Shown: positions 17,539 through 26,612 of the stretch, in pieces
How positions within the stretch are numbered: position 1 is the first letter of the stretch
How the letters are laid out: each line of letters begins with the position of its first letter
DNA from: Chitinibacter sp. GC72
GTDB lineage: Bacteria; Pseudomonadota; Gammaproteobacteria; Burkholderiales; Chitinibacteraceae
NCBI RefSeq assembly: GCF_009760905.1
Contig: NZ_VIRW01000011.1
Location: forward strand, 1-64,000
Length of the DNA stretch: 64,000 bases
Direction of reading: 5' to 3'
Notes under the pieces: generated by a model
What the model was told of the DNA's origin: nothing
The model's database searches: none
The model's input: only the letters and a program-made list of their open reading frames with translations
Program-made: the position numbers and the translations under genes

Positions 17539-19749
17539 TTAGAAGCTATACCCTACGGTCACACGAGCAGAACGGCTCATACCTGGTACTGCGAAGCCAC
17601 CGTACAGGCCTTCGTAGTGCTTGGTATCAAACAGATTGAAAACATTCAGCTGTACGTTCAGGTCACGGTGCTTCCACTCGGCCATGGCATCCCAGCGCAC
17701 AAAGGCAGGGATATTGGTCACATTGGCCAAATTGGTATAACGTTTACCCATGGCGTTAAAGCCAGCACCTACTTTCCAGTTACCGTCGATCTGGTACGTA
17801 GTCCAAAAGTTGGCGGTGTGGCTGGGTACGTTATCCGGGCGTTTACCCAGGTTGGCTTGTTGCGATGCCAATGGGCCAACTTTGTCGATTTTCGCTTCCA
17901 TGTAGGCGATACCGGCAAAGACTTGCCATTTGTCCGTGATACGGCCCGCACCTTCGAGCTCAATCCCGTCGGTATGGCGCTGGCCTGACAGTACGGCCGG
18001 TTTAATCACGCCCACTTCGATATCAGTTTGACGCTCATTGGTTTTAATCGTGCGGAACAAGGCCGTACGCAAGGCCAAGTCGCCGCCCAGCAGAGTCCAT
18101 TTTGCACCCACTTCGTAGTTGGCGTTTTTCTCAGGCTGCGTCATTGAGCCACGCAGATCGGTCGAATACGCTTCGGCCGATGGGTTGAACGATGTACCGT
18201 ATGAGGCGTAGTAAGACTGCTGTGCATCAGGCTGGTAGATCAAACCGGTACGCCAGCTCCACACATTATCAGTACGGCTCACGTCAGGCTGGTTTGGCTG
18301 CGTCGCGGTCAGGCTCTTGCGCTTGGTTTCAGCTTTAAAGTTGTCGTAACGTGCGCCCAGCAACACTTTCCACTGGGTATTGAGTGAAATCATGTCCTGG
18401 AAATACACCGCAGCGGTATTGGCCGTTGATGTATCAGCCTGGGTTCTCACTGGCTCATCACACTTAGGGCGACCGTTGGTTACCGGGTTGCCCACGGTGG
18501 TGGTTGGCGCAGTGCAGCTGGTGGCAGCACCAGTGTTGCGTTGAACGCGGCTGAAGCTCACTAGCTCTTCGCGGGTCAGCTCCACACCGGCCAGCACTTC
18601 ATGGCGAATGGTGCCGGTATCAAATCCCCAAACCAGATCGGTTACATTAGAGAGAATTTCCTGCTCGCGTTCACGCAATTTGCGGCTACGCCCGATCACT
18701 GTGCTGTCGCTCAAAGCTTCATTGCGATTGGCAAAACGCAGGCTAGGTGCACTAGCACGCAAATCCAGATCGTACTGGCCGAAGCGGGTGCTGTTTTTCA
18801 GCTGCATATTGGGAGCGATCTGATGCTGGATTACGGCGCCCAGTACGTCGGTTTTAGTTTTTTCAGAGTCAAAATCTTTCTGACCGTAGAAGGTATCAAC
18901 CCGATCAATCGGCGTATTTGTGCCATGCACCGATGCGCTCTTGTTGTAGTAGGGTACGCCATAATCAGGCACATTGTCTTCTCGGTAGTGCAAGGCATTC
19001 AAGGTAATTTCGGTTTGCTCGCCAATACCGAATTTCACGCTCGGTGCTACGCCATAACGGTTCATTTCCGCGCCTTCACGGAAGCTACCAGCTTTTTGCC
19101 CCATCACCACCACGCGCGCTGCAGCGGTTTCGCCGATTGAGCGGTTAACATCCACTTCACCACGGTAGAAAGCATCAGTACCGATGGTACCGGTCAGTTG
19201 CGTCAGATCGCCACGGAAAGCCTGTTTGCTGACCTGATTAACAATACCGCCCGTTGAACCACGGCCATAAATCATCGATGCCGGGCCGCGCAATACTTCA
19301 ACTGAATCGGTCTGGAAAGTGTCGCGATTGTATTGCGCCGAGTCACGGAAGTTATCCACGTACAGGTCATTGGAAGCAGCAAAACCGCGAATGCGGATAC
19401 CGTCACCACTGCTACCACCTTCGGCAGCGTTGAATGTCACGCCAACGGCATTGCGCAGCGCTTCTTTCACGCTATTGGCATCCTGATCATGCATCAATTG
19501 CTGCGTGATGCTGGTGATCGATTGCGGTACATCACGGGTATCTTGCTTGGTGCGGCCTACAGAAACGGTTGGCGCCACATACGTATCGGCAGTACCGTTT
19601 TTATTTTCTACGGGCGCAGCCACTTCAACTGGTGCCAGCACCGCGTCGGCGGCATGTGCACCACCGGCTACCACGCCAAATAGCGCGGCTGCAGCCGGGT
19701 ATTTCGCCAAGTGGCGAACACCGGTTTTCTTTTTATGTATCTCTCTCAT
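17539..19749 (-). CDS. TonB-dependent catecholate siderophore receptor (Fiu/PiuA-like)
   Basis: This is an outer-membrane beta-barrel that imports ferric siderophores using TonB energy. After a signal peptide (about MREIHKKKTG to HAADA) comes the TonB box region (APTVSVGRT), a plug domain with DVPQSITSITQQLM, GIRIRGFAASNDLYVD and VLRGPASMIYGRGSTGGIVN, and a barrel ending in the required C-terminal Phe (ARVTVGYSF). The start is set at 19749 (MREIHKKK), which has AGAGAA upstream; the ATG at 19797 would add 16 residues lacking signal-peptide character and would lie in the exbD terminator. It is about 736 residues long, as usual for Fiu. It lies between piuC and the tonB operon. Confidence 0.87.
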   Translation of the reverse strand: MREIHKKKTGVRHLAKYPAAAALFGVVAGGAHAADAVLAPVEVAAPVENKNGTADTYVAPTVSVGRTKQDTRDVPQSITSITQQLMHDQDANSVKEALRNAVGVTFNAAEGGSSGDGIRIRGFAASNDLYVDNFRDSAQYNRDTFQTDSVEVLRGPASMIYGRGSTGGIVNQVSKQAFRGDLTQLTGTIGTDAFYRGEVDVNRSIGETAAARVVVMGQKAGSFREGAEMNRYGVAPSVKFGIGEQTEITLNALHYREDNVPDYGVPYYNKSASVHGTNTPIDRVDTFYGQKDFDSEKTKTDVLGAVIQHQIAPNMQLKNSTRFGQYDLDLRASAPSLRFANRNEALSDSTVIGRSRKLREREQEILSNVTDLVWGFDTGTIRHEVLAGVELTREELVSFSRVQRNTGAATSCTAPTTTVGNPVTNGRPKCDEPVRTQADTSTANTAAVYFQDMISLNTQWKVLLGARYDNFKAETKRKSLTATQPNQPDVSRTDNVWSWRTGLIYQPDAQQSYYASYGTSFNPSAEAYSTDLRGSMTQPEKNANYEVGAKWTLLGGDLALRTALFRTIKTNERQTDIEVGVIKPAVLSGQRHTDGIELEGAGRITDKWQVFAGIAYMEAKIDKVGPLASQQANLGKRPDNVPSHTANFWTTYQIDGNWKVGAGFNAMGKRYTNLANVTNIPAFVRWDAMAEWKHRDLNVQLNVFNLFDTKHYEGLYGGFAVPGMSRSARVTVGYSF

Positions 19750-19795
19750 GGTTTTCTCTAGTGTGTTGACAAAAATTAATCGACAAAAAATGGGC

Positions 19796-19820
19796 AAAAA
19801 AAGGGCGGGATCAACCCGCC
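19796..19820 (-). terminator. Terminator of the tonB-exbB-exbD operon
   Basis: GGCGGG (19804-19809) pairs with CCCGCC (19815-19820), and on the minus strand the stem is followed by seven T (19796-19802). It lies between exbD and the receptor gene, so the receptor needs its own promoter in the remaining 47 bp or readthrough. Confidence 0.8.
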
Positions 19821-20008
19821 GAGTGCTTGTTAATCAGATCAAAACCATATTCAGGGCGTGCAGCCAGAACGGCAGCGGGCAGCAGGTCTGCAACCAGTTC
19901 GGCCAAAAAATGTATTCAATATTTCGCTAACCTTCATCACATCCCTGCGGAGCTAGACTCCCGATTTAACAAGCTCACGGCCATAATCCCGCCGTTCAAG
20001 CGTGCTCT

Positions 20009-20431
20009 TTATTTGGCCGCGTTCTCGCCGCTGGTCATCAGACCAATGCGGGTCAAGCCAGCGCGCTGCGCTGCGGCCATGGTTTGTGCGATCCGTTCGT
20101 ACTGCACGGTTTTATCAGCGTACAAATGCACTTCGGTTAGCGGATCGGCGGCAAATGCAGCGGCAAAACGCGCATCCAGGCTTTCAGGCTGCACTGGGGT
20201 TTGATCATCGAGCAGGCCACCTTCGGCTTGCAGCGTCAGCTTGATCGGCTGCTTGGTTTGCTCAACCACCGTGGTACTGGCCTTGGGCAATTCAACCCGG
20301 ACGGCATGCGTCATCACCGGCGCAGTCACGATAAACACCACCAGCAGCACTAGCATCACATCGACCAGCGGCGTGGTATTGATCTCGGCCATGGGGGCGG
20401 CATCATCAGAAGAAAAACTACCGAACGCCAT
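20009..20431 (-). CDS. exbD: ExbD-type biopolymer transport protein
   Basis: ExbD forms the proton channel with ExbB that energises TonB. The protein opens with a short cytoplasmic part, then AEINTTPLVDVMLVLLVVFIV with the essential membrane Asp in PLVDVMLV, and a periplasmic domain ending RAGLTRIGLMT. It is 140 residues. The start at 20431 has GGAGG 6-8 nt upstream; the GTG two codons earlier is less likely. It overlaps exbB by 14 bp. Confidence 0.88.
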   Translation of the reverse strand: MAFGSFSSDDAAPMAEINTTPLVDVMLVLLVVFIVTAPVMTHAVRVELPKASTTVVEQTKQPIKLTLQAEGGLLDDQTPVQPESLDARFAAAFAADPLTEVHLYADKTVQYERIAQTMAAAQRAGLTRIGLMTSGENAAK

Positions 20432-21089
20432 GGCCACCCTCCGTCAGCAACTGGGCATGCAGATCATGCGTAAAACCATCAAGTTCCTGCGCAAAACGGC
20501 GGTTAGTGCGGATAAAGGCGTTGTACGCAATCACTGCCGGAATCGCCACAGCCAGACCCGCCGCTGTAGCCACCAGCGCTTCACCAATCGGCGCAGCCAC
20601 TGTGCTCAGCGAGGCGCTACCGGTGGTGGCAATCCCCACCAGCGCGTGATAAATACCCCATACCGTACCAAACAAGCCAATAAATGGCGCAACCGAACCG
20701 GTGGTCGCCAGCCAGGTCAGGCCGCGCTCCATCTTGGCGGTTTCCTGGCTAAGCTTGGTGCGCAGATTGCGCACCAGATAATCGTCCAGCGACACCGCCT
20801 TGCCCAGACCGCCACCTTCATGCGCACGGTAGTGACGCAGGCTTTCGGCACCGGCACGCGCCAGCTTGGCTGCAGGCGCCTGATGTTTGGCGGCCAGATT
20901 CAGCGCTTCCTGCCAGTCGCTCGCTTCCCAGAACGAGCTCATAAAGCCCTGCTGATGGCGCTTCATCACCCACAACAAACGCGAGCGAGCAATAATCACC
21001 ACCCAGCTCACCACCGACATCAGCACCAGCAAAGCAAAGACCGATTGCAAAATCGGATCACCCGAATGCAAAACCAACGATAAATCCAT
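20418..21089 (-). CDS. exbB: ExbB-type biopolymer transport protein
   Basis: This MotA/TolQ/ExbB proton channel protein has three membrane helices: LVLMSVVSWVVIIARS near the N-terminus, then LATTGSVAPFIGLFGTVWGIYHAL and VATAAGLAVAIPAVIAYN after the large cytoplasmic loop. It has 223 residues. The ATG at 21089 is chosen because GAGG lies 6 nt upstream and follows the tonB stop at once; a TTG at 21101 would overlap tonB. It is the middle gene of tonB-exbB-exbD. Confidence 0.88.
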   Translation of the reverse strand: MDLSLVLHSGDPILQSVFALLVLMSVVSWVVIIARSRLLWVMKRHQQGFMSSFWEASDWQEALNLAAKHQAPAAKLARAGAESLRHYRAHEGGGLGKAVSLDDYLVRNLRTKLSQETAKMERGLTWLATTGSVAPFIGLFGTVWGIYHALVGIATTGSASLSTVAAPIGEALVATAAGLAVAIPAVIAYNAFIRTNRRFAQELDGFTHDLHAQLLTEGGHGVR

Positions 21090-21097
21090 CACTAACC

Positions 21098-21820
21098 TCA
21101 AGTATTCGGTTTCAAAAATTTGATCGGCACAATGACAGTACCGGCTACTGCAACATCACCGCGTTTGGCGGGGACAAAGCGCCAACGCTGTACAGTTCTT
21201 TCTGCACTGGCATCGAGCCGCACATACCCGCTGCTTTTGCTGATCTCCACTTGCTCGGTCAAACCGGCAGCATTGACCCGCACGCGCAACAACACCGTGC
21301 CGTATTCGCCCAGCGCAGCGGACGCTGGCGGATAAGGCGGCTTGGGGTTGCTTAAATAATTGGCATGAAAACTCGGCTCGCTCACCACCGGCTCGGCCTG
21401 TCGGCTCTGCCCTTCCTGACCGCCACTGGATGGCGCAGCCGCGGACTCATTGGCCGTTTTGCCGCTGCGATCCGCTACTTCTTCGGTTTGCGTGGTTTTG
21501 GCTGCGGCCACTTCCATCGTTGCGCTGCGCTCCGGCGTTGCCGCTTGCTGAACGCGCGGTGTAGGTGCCTTGCGCTCCTGCACTTTCTGGCGAACGTTCT
21601 GGCGTACTTCCTTGATCTTTTCCTTGACCTTGGGCCGCGCTTTTTGTGGTTCGAGCTTGGGTTCAGGGGCGATTTCGCCCATGGCCAGCGGCACGGCCTG
21701 CATAAAGATCGGCTCTTGCGGCGCTTGCGGGCGCTGCGCTTGTGTGAGCAGATAAAAAGCGGCGGCATGCGCCAGCACAACCCCGGCTACAGTTATTTTG
21801 CTATCGAGAATCATTCCCAT
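21098..21820 (-). CDS. tonB: TonB energy-transducing protein
   Basis: The 240-residue protein has an N-terminal membrane anchor (ITVAGVVLAHAAAFYLLTQAQ), a Pro/Lys/Glu-rich periplasmic spacer (about 55-150, with EPKLEPQKARPKVKEK), and the TonB C-terminal domain with NPKPPYPPAS, GTVLLRVRVN and SGYVRLDASAERTVQRWRF. It couples the ExbB/ExbD proton motive force to outer-membrane receptors such as the one at 17539-19749. It is the first gene of the operon and has Fur-box-like sequences at its start. Confidence 0.88.
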   Translation of the reverse strand: MGMILDSKITVAGVVLAHAAAFYLLTQAQRPQAPQEPIFMQAVPLAMGEIAPEPKLEPQKARPKVKEKIKEVRQNVRQKVQERKAPTPRVQQAATPERSATMEVAAAKTTQTEEVADRSGKTANESAAAPSSGGQEGQSRQAEPVVSEPSFHANYLSNPKPPYPPASAALGEYGTVLLRVRVNAAGLTEQVEISKSSGYVRLDASAERTVQRWRFVPAKRGDVAVAGTVIVPIKFLKPNT

Positions 21821-21850
21821 ATGTTACTGGCAACCATTCTCATTTGCAAC
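21801..21850 (-). promoter_or_regulatory. Two putative Fur boxes at the tonB promoter
   Basis: On the minus strand one site reads GTTGCAAATGAGAATGGTTG (21831-21850), matching the left half AATGAGAAT of the Fur consensus; a second reads ATGGGAATGATTCTCGATAG (21801-21820), with GAATGATTC, and overlaps the start codon. Both were recognised by eye. Iron repression of tonB-exbB-exbD is the inference. Confidence 0.5.
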
Positions 21851-22028
21851 GGATTTCTGTTAAAAATTCACAGCGCAAGTAGTTAATTGTAACTGCAGAA
21901 ATAAAAATGAAAGGATAGAGAAATAAATAGGTATCGCTGGCTAAATTAGTACCAATAAGGTTGGGCGGGCAATACCCACCCCGTGTATCTGCCAGCTATT
22001 TACAGCGCCATGATCCGCAGCGCCCGAC

Positions 22029-22925
22029 TCAAACCCGCGCCAACAGAGCGCCACGCGCAGCCTCAACCAGACGGCGTGAAAGCCGCTCCAGACGCGGCGA
22101 TTGCACCTTCCAGTGGTGCCAGTACAGCGTGACATCGGTGGGCTGCTGCGGAGCCAGATCAATTAGCTCACCGCGTGCAATCAGCGGATCGGCCTGCAGA
22201 TGCGGCACCATCCCGCAGCCCAGCCCCAGCAGGATCGATTGCAGATACGGCTCGCTGGCCGGAACATGATGTTCGGGATAAGCCCCGACCCGCAAGCCAA
22301 ATTGCTGCTCCAGAAAGCCCGCCTGCAAGGCATCCTTGCGGTTAAACACCATCACCGGCGCCTGTCGGGCCGCATCGCGCGTATAACCCCGGGCAAACCA
22401 GCGCGCATGAAAAGCCGGCGAGGCCAGCATGCGGTAACGCAAAATGCCCAGCTCATGCACCACGCAGCCTTGCATGGCATGCGGCTCGGCCGAGACACAG
22501 GCCAGTGCCTGCCCTTCCTGCATCAGCGCATAGGTGTGATCCTGATCGTCCACCGTCAGGCTGATCAGCACATTTTCGGCAATCAGAAAATCGCTCAAGG
22601 CCGGTAGCAGCCAAGTACTGAGCGTGTCGGCATTCACCGCCAGCGGCACCGTCAGCGGTGCGGCCGCTTCGCCGGAAAAGCTGGCCAGAAAATCCTGCTC
22701 CAGTAATCTGGCGCGGCGCAAATACTGCAAGAGCTGCTGTCCCGCCATGGTGGCGCGACAAGGCCGCGAGCGTACCAGCAGCGGCACACCCAGCTGCACT
22801 TCCAGCTGGCGAACCCGCTGCGACACCGCCGAAGCGGTCAGATGCAGCGCGCTGGCCGCCTGCTCGAAGCTACCGCTATCAATCACCGCCAGCAAGGCTT
22901 CGGCGTGTTTGTGGTCAAACTGCAT
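22029..22925 (-). CDS. argP: ArgP/IciA-type LysR transcriptional regulator
   Basis: The 298-residue protein opens with the LysR winged helix (HKHAEALLAVIDSGSFEQAASALHLTASAVSQRVRQLE) and continues with the effector-binding domain. The SAVSQRVRQLE helix and overall length fit ArgP, which senses lysine or arginine and activates the exporter gene argO. The divergent neighbour at 23093 is an ArgO/LysE exporter, which strongly supports this call. The 167-bp gap between them would carry the shared control region; it contains A/T-rich runs but no clear operator was identified by eye. Confidence 0.88.
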   Translation of the reverse strand: MQFDHKHAEALLAVIDSGSFEQAASALHLTASAVSQRVRQLEVQLGVPLLVRSRPCRATMAGQQLLQYLRRARLLEQDFLASFSGEAAAPLTVPLAVNADTLSTWLLPALSDFLIAENVLISLTVDDQDHTYALMQEGQALACVSAEPHAMQGCVVHELGILRYRMLASPAFHARWFARGYTRDAARQAPVMVFNRKDALQAGFLEQQFGLRVGAYPEHHVPASEPYLQSILLGLGCGMVPHLQADPLIARGELIDLAPQQPTDVTLYWHHWKVQSPRLERLSRRLVEAARGALLARV

Positions 22926-23092
22926 GGCCTACCCGATATTAAGAATTTTTTAATCTAGTAAAGATAATTTAAATATTCTTTATCTGGCAAGCCACAGTTA
23001 GCACAATAGCTCCAAGCTTTGCAGCGCCAACCCCGCTCAGCAAAGCCCTTTCCATCCACATTAACAATCAAATACATAGGTGAAGGTTTAGC

Positions 23093-23707
23093 ATGGCGAG
23101 CAGCGTTTTCTTTCAGGGCATGGCTTTATGCGCCAGCCTGATTATGGCGATTGGGGCGCAGAATGCCTTTATCTTGCGCCAGGGCATTAGCCGCCAGCAT
23201 CTGTTTATTGCGGTCATCACCTGCATTGGCTGCGACTTTTTGCTGATGTCGGCAGGCGTGCTGGGCATGGGCAAGATTTTGCAAACGCTACCCGAGCTGC
23301 AAAGCTGGATGGCGCTGGCAGGCGCAGCGTTTGTATTCTGGTTTGGCTGGCAAGCCTTGCAAAAAGCCATCCGCCCCGGCCAGCTACAGATCGACGATGA
23401 ATCCCGCAGCGCCAGAACAGCCAAAAGCGTAGTGGCCGCCGCGCTGGGCTTTTCGCTGCTCAATCCGCATGCGATTCTGGATACGGTGGTACTGGTCGGC
23501 GGCATTGGCGCGCAGCAGGCTCCCGCCAATCAGCCGATGTTCTTGCTGGGCGCAGTGAGCTTTTCCTGCCTGTGGTTTTTTTCGCTGGCCTATGGCGCCA
23601 GCAAGCTGGCCCCGCTGTTTGCCAAACCCGCAGCGTGGCGCGTGCTGGACGCTCTGATTGCGCTGATGATGGTGGCGATTGGTATTTCATTACTCAAAAT
23701 GGCTTAA
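23093..23707 (+). CDS. argO: ArgO/LysE-family basic amino acid exporter
   Basis: This is a 204-residue inner-membrane exporter with six helices. The N-terminal GMALCASLIMAIGAQNAFILRQG is the LysE/ArgO signature, followed by LGFSLLNPHAILDTVVLVGGI in the middle. It exports arginine and/or lysine. AAGG lies 7 nt before the ATG. It is divergent from argP, its presumed activator. Confidence 0.9.
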   Translation: MASSVFFQGMALCASLIMAIGAQNAFILRQGISRQHLFIAVITCIGCDFLLMSAGVLGMGKILQTLPELQSWMALAGAAFVFWFGWQALQKAIRPGQLQIDDESRSARTAKSVVAAALGFSLLNPHAILDTVVLVGGIGAQQAPANQPMFLLGAVSFSCLWFFSLAYGASKLAPLFAKPAAWRVLDALIALMMVAIGISLLKMA

Positions 23708-24112
23708 ACATTGATTATTTTTTAATCAGCAACAACTAAACCCGCCAGAACAGGGGCTTAGCGCATTCATCCACAGCTTACCCACCCAGCTATGCCAGCA
23801 ATGCGTGGAAAAGATGCGCCAATTACCCCGCTGCTGCTGCTTTTTGCAGCAATCGGCAAACTGCCAGTCAGATCAGCCAGTTAGCCCAACTATCCACAAG
23901 CGCGCCGCAATTTTATCCACGCCACGGGTGGATAAAAGCGCAATCGGCTTGAACTCGCCTGTGGACTAAGCCACAATCGGTATGGCATGTATAGCGCTGC
24001 AGCGACCTGCCAACGGCGCTGCAGCCTTATACCCCCTTGGGTAATCGGCAGCGGCGGCGGTAGCACTGCCATCCATCTGTTGCCCAACTCCTGCACTTCA
24101 CCGGGCCTGATC
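23708..24112. other. 400-bp intergenic region with DnaA-box-like repeats
   Basis: No gene is supported. The region has several near matches to the DnaA box TTATCCACA: ATCCACAG in 23768-23778, CTATCCACA near 23889, TTATCCACG near 23912 and, on the minus strand, TTATCCACC near 23930. The stretch TTATCCACG..GTGGATAA forms a short inverted repeat. The segment TCATCCACAGCTTACCCA is shared with the repeat at 26311-26329. Confidence 0.5.
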
Positions 24113-24496
24113 ATGAATATTGAAAAAGTTATTTTCGGTTTTTTTATCCTGCTGGCGTTTACGCTCAATTTCGGTTTTGTGCTGGGTGAAATTGATGTAC
24201 CGCACCAGCATGATGTGTTTGAGCTATTTCTGGCGATTGTGATCAACTTTATCGCCACGGCACTTAAATTTGGTGACCGTACGCAAGTCGGTGCATTGCA
24301 TTTGGCCACCAGTCTGGTGGCCGATTTGCAGCTGATTACCGCCTCACTAATATGGGGGCACGCGGTGTATGTCTCCGGCGTGGGCATGACGCCGGGGGTT
24401 ACTTCAATGGTGGTGTCATTTGCCGCTGGCGCACTGGCGGCCAATCTGGTGTCGGTGGTGCTGCTGATTGGTGAAACCCTGCAGCATCGTCGCTAA
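24113..24496 (+). CDS. Small membrane protein, DUF6394-like
   Basis: Starting at ATG 24113 the product has 127 residues with about four membrane helices: MNIEKVIFGFFILLAFTLNFGF, then LFLAIVINFIATALKFGD, a third around ATSLVADLQLITASLIWG, and a C-terminal AGALAANLVSVVLLIGET. The pattern resembles a small family (DUF6394, from memory) found next to TrkA-type potassium channel genes, as here, with a 2-bp gap to the next start. A role as a channel partner is guessed from context. Confidence 0.6.
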   Translation: MNIEKVIFGFFILLAFTLNFGFVLGEIDVPHQHDVFELFLAIVINFIATALKFGDRTQVGALHLATSLVADLQLITASLIWGHAVYVSGVGMTPGVTSMVVSFAAGALAANLVSVVLLIGETLQHRR

Positions 24497-24498
24497 AA

Positions 24499-26253
24499 AT
24501 GGACGGCATATTCTTTCTGATGCTACGGCGCCTGCGCGCGCCGATTGTCACACTGATCGCCATCTACGGCATCGCAGTACTGGGCTTGGTGTTGATCCCC
24601 GGCATTGATGCCAACGGCCAACCCTACCATATTGATTTTTTTCACGCGTTTTATTTCATCAGCTACACCGCTACCTCCATCGGCTTTGGCGAGATTCCCA
24701 ACCCATTCACTTACCAGCAAAGGCTGTGGGTCTTGTGCTGTATTTATCTGGCGGTGACTGGCTGGGCGTATACGATAGGTTCGATCTTCGGCCTGATGCG
24801 CGATGAGTCGCTGCGCAAGGCCATTGCGCAGGCGCGCTTTCGCAACAAGGTACAACGCATTAGCGAGCCTTTTTATCTGATTTGCGGCTACGGGCAAACC
24901 GCCCGGCTCTTGTGCAAGGTGCTCGATGATCTGGACATCCGCTTTGTGATCGTCGAGCAGCGCGCCGAGCGGGTGAATGAGATAGCGCTGGCCAATTTCA
25001 AATTTGACACCCCCAGCTTTGCAGGTGATGCCTCCAACCCAGAGCTATTGAAAATCGCCGGTATCGAGCACAAACACTGCATTGGCATCCTGGGCATTAC
25101 CGGCAACGAGGAGGCCAATCTGGCCATTGCCATCAGCGCCTATGTTTTGCGGCCCAAGCTGCTGTCGATCTGCCGCAGCCGCAATCAGGCTGTCGCGCAA
25201 AACATGGCCTCGTTTGGCACCAACAAGGTGATCAACCTGTTTCAAACCGTTGGGCGCAAATTCAGCCGCCGGCTGCAACAGCCCATGATTTCGCGCGTCT
25301 GCGACATTCTGGCCGACTTTCCCGGCAAAATGATTACCGAAGAGCCCAGCCCGCCGATTGGCCACTGGGTGATTGTGGGTTACGGGCGCTTTGGTACGGC
25401 GGTGCATAAATCACTACTCGCCGCCGGTTGCACCGTGACGGTAATCGACCCCGAACCGCAGAGCGATCTGGACCATGAACACTTTATTCTAGCGCTGGGC
25501 GTAGAAGCGGCATCGCTGCGCCAGGCCGGCATCGAGCGTGCCGTAGGGCTGCTGGTCAGCCACGACCACGACGCCAACAATCTATCGGCGCTGGCCACTG
25601 CACGCGAAATCAACCCCGCGCTGTTTACCGTGGCGCGGCAAAACCTGACGCACAATCACCTGCTATTTGAAGCATTCAAACCCAATATCACGTCAATCCG
25701 CGCCGAAATCATCGCGCATGAATGCCTGCGCGCCATGGAAAACCCACTCCTGGCCGACGCCATGGCGCTGATTCAGCAGCAAAGCGAAGAATGGGCGCAA
25801 AACCTGTTGCCACAGCTGCTGGACCTGTGCCGGGGCGAAGTGCCAGAAATCTGGCGCATCCGCTTCAACGCCCAGAATGCCAGCGCGGTGCACGCCATGC
25901 TGGCGCAGCCCGTGCCGCCACTGCGCATTGGCCATTACACGCACGACGCACTGAACCACGGCAATACCCTGCACTGCCTGGCACTACTGCACCGGCACGC
26001 AGGCCGCGACCAGCTACTGCCCGGCAGCGAAACCTTGCTGCAGTTTGGCGACGAGCTGCTGTTTATTGGCGACCACCATGCCCGTCTGGCGCATAGCGCC
26101 GTACAGGAAAGCATTGCCCTGCTCGACTATATCCGCACCGGCGAAGAGCAGGCACAAAGCTGGATATTCCGCCGTATCGCGCAATGGCAGAAAGACCGGC
26201 AAGCCAGCAAGCAGGCCACTAGCGAAACCCAAACCGGCGCGGAAATCGATTAA
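24499..26253 (+). CDS. Potassium channel protein with two TrkA-N/RCK domains
   Basis: The 584-residue protein has an N-terminal two-helix channel with a pore loop SYTATSIGFGEIPN; the filter GFGE is a variant of the usual GYGD. It is followed by two Rossmann RCK domains, one with LICGYGQTARLLCKVLDDL (about 130) and one with VIVGYGRFGTAVHKSLLAAG (about 290), then a TrkA-C-like region. It probably conducts or regulates K+ at the inner membrane in response to nucleotide. The start is 2 bp after the upstream small membrane protein, so the two are probably co-transcribed. Confidence 0.82.
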   Translation: MDGIFFLMLRRLRAPIVTLIAIYGIAVLGLVLIPGIDANGQPYHIDFFHAFYFISYTATSIGFGEIPNPFTYQQRLWVLCCIYLAVTGWAYTIGSIFGLMRDESLRKAIAQARFRNKVQRISEPFYLICGYGQTARLLCKVLDDLDIRFVIVEQRAERVNEIALANFKFDTPSFAGDASNPELLKIAGIEHKHCIGILGITGNEEANLAIAISAYVLRPKLLSICRSRNQAVAQNMASFGTNKVINLFQTVGRKFSRRLQQPMISRVCDILADFPGKMITEEPSPPIGHWVIVGYGRFGTAVHKSLLAAGCTVTVIDPEPQSDLDHEHFILALGVEAASLRQAGIERAVGLLVSHDHDANNLSALATAREINPALFTVARQNLTHNHLLFEAFKPNITSIRAEIIAHECLRAMENPLLADAMALIQQQSEEWAQNLLPQLLDLCRGEVPEIWRIRFNAQNASAVHAMLAQPVPPLRIGHYTHDALNHGNTLHCLALLHRHAGRDQLLPGSETLLQFGDELLFIGDHHARLAHSAVQESIALLDYIRTGEEQAQSWIFRRIAQWQKDRQASKQATSETQTGAEID

Positions 26254-26295
26254 GTACCGCTTAAAATATAAGCAGCACAAAAATAGCAATCAGAT

Positions 26296-26329
26296 ACAAG
26301 CGCTTAAGCCGCTTATCCACAACTTACCC
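26296..26329 (+). repeat. Intergenic repeat copy 1, contains perfect TTATCCACA
   Basis: The unit ACAAGCGCTTA-nn-GC-n-CTTA-n-CCACA recurs at 26418. Inside copy 1, TTATCCACA (26313-26321) matches the DnaA box exactly. Function is unknown. Confidence 0.55.
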
Positions 26330-26417
26330 CAGCAACTGTCCTGCCCGACACGGGATAACTGGGGAAAAGGCGGCATAATAGATTAAAAAACAGGCAGCGC
26401 AAGAAAAACCCATTGCG

Positions 26418-26448
26418 ACAAGCGCTTACAGCACTTACCCACAGCCTA
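26418..26448 (+). repeat. Intergenic repeat copy 2
   Basis: It shares ACAAGCGCTTA, CTTA and CCACA with copy 1 at the same spacing. The DnaA-box core is changed to TTACCCACA. Confidence 0.55.
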
Positions 26449-26570
26449 TACATTTTCTTATGCACGCCACTTGTGAATAGCCTCGGTTTCATCAGGAGCA
26501 AGGCAATAGGTGTAGCGCGGCGCGATTATTGTCACCATATCCCGCAATATTTGTCATTTGCCCACTAAAG

Positions 26571-26575
26571 AATAT
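26571..26575 (+). repeat. Target-site duplication AATAT, low-coordinate side of prophage
   Basis: AATAT directly precedes the TG end of the prophage. The same five bases follow its CA end at 49555-49559. Five-base duplications are made by Mu-type transposition. Confidence 0.8.
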
Positions 26576-26592
26576 TGCGCGATGTTTGGCAC
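26576..26592 (+). repeat. Prophage terminal inverted repeat (phage right end)
   Basis: TGCGCGATGTTTGGCAC begins with TG directly after the AATAT duplication. It pairs in inverse orientation with 49538-49554, differing at three positions. Confidence 0.8.
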
Positions 26593-26612
26593 AATGACCT
26601 AGCCGAACGCCA

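Larger units (their letters stand above)
26254..26570. other. Host intergenic region before the prophage, with repeats
   Basis: No gene is supported in this stretch. It holds the two repeats listed separately at 26296 and 26418 and a perfect DnaA-box sequence. It is contiguous with the host DNA that resumes at 49560 on the other side of the prophage. Confidence 0.6.

Noticed and set aside
18601-19140. A 179-codon open frame opposite the siderophore receptor
   Set aside because: It is antisense to the conserved plug and barrel of the receptor and has no recognisable domain.
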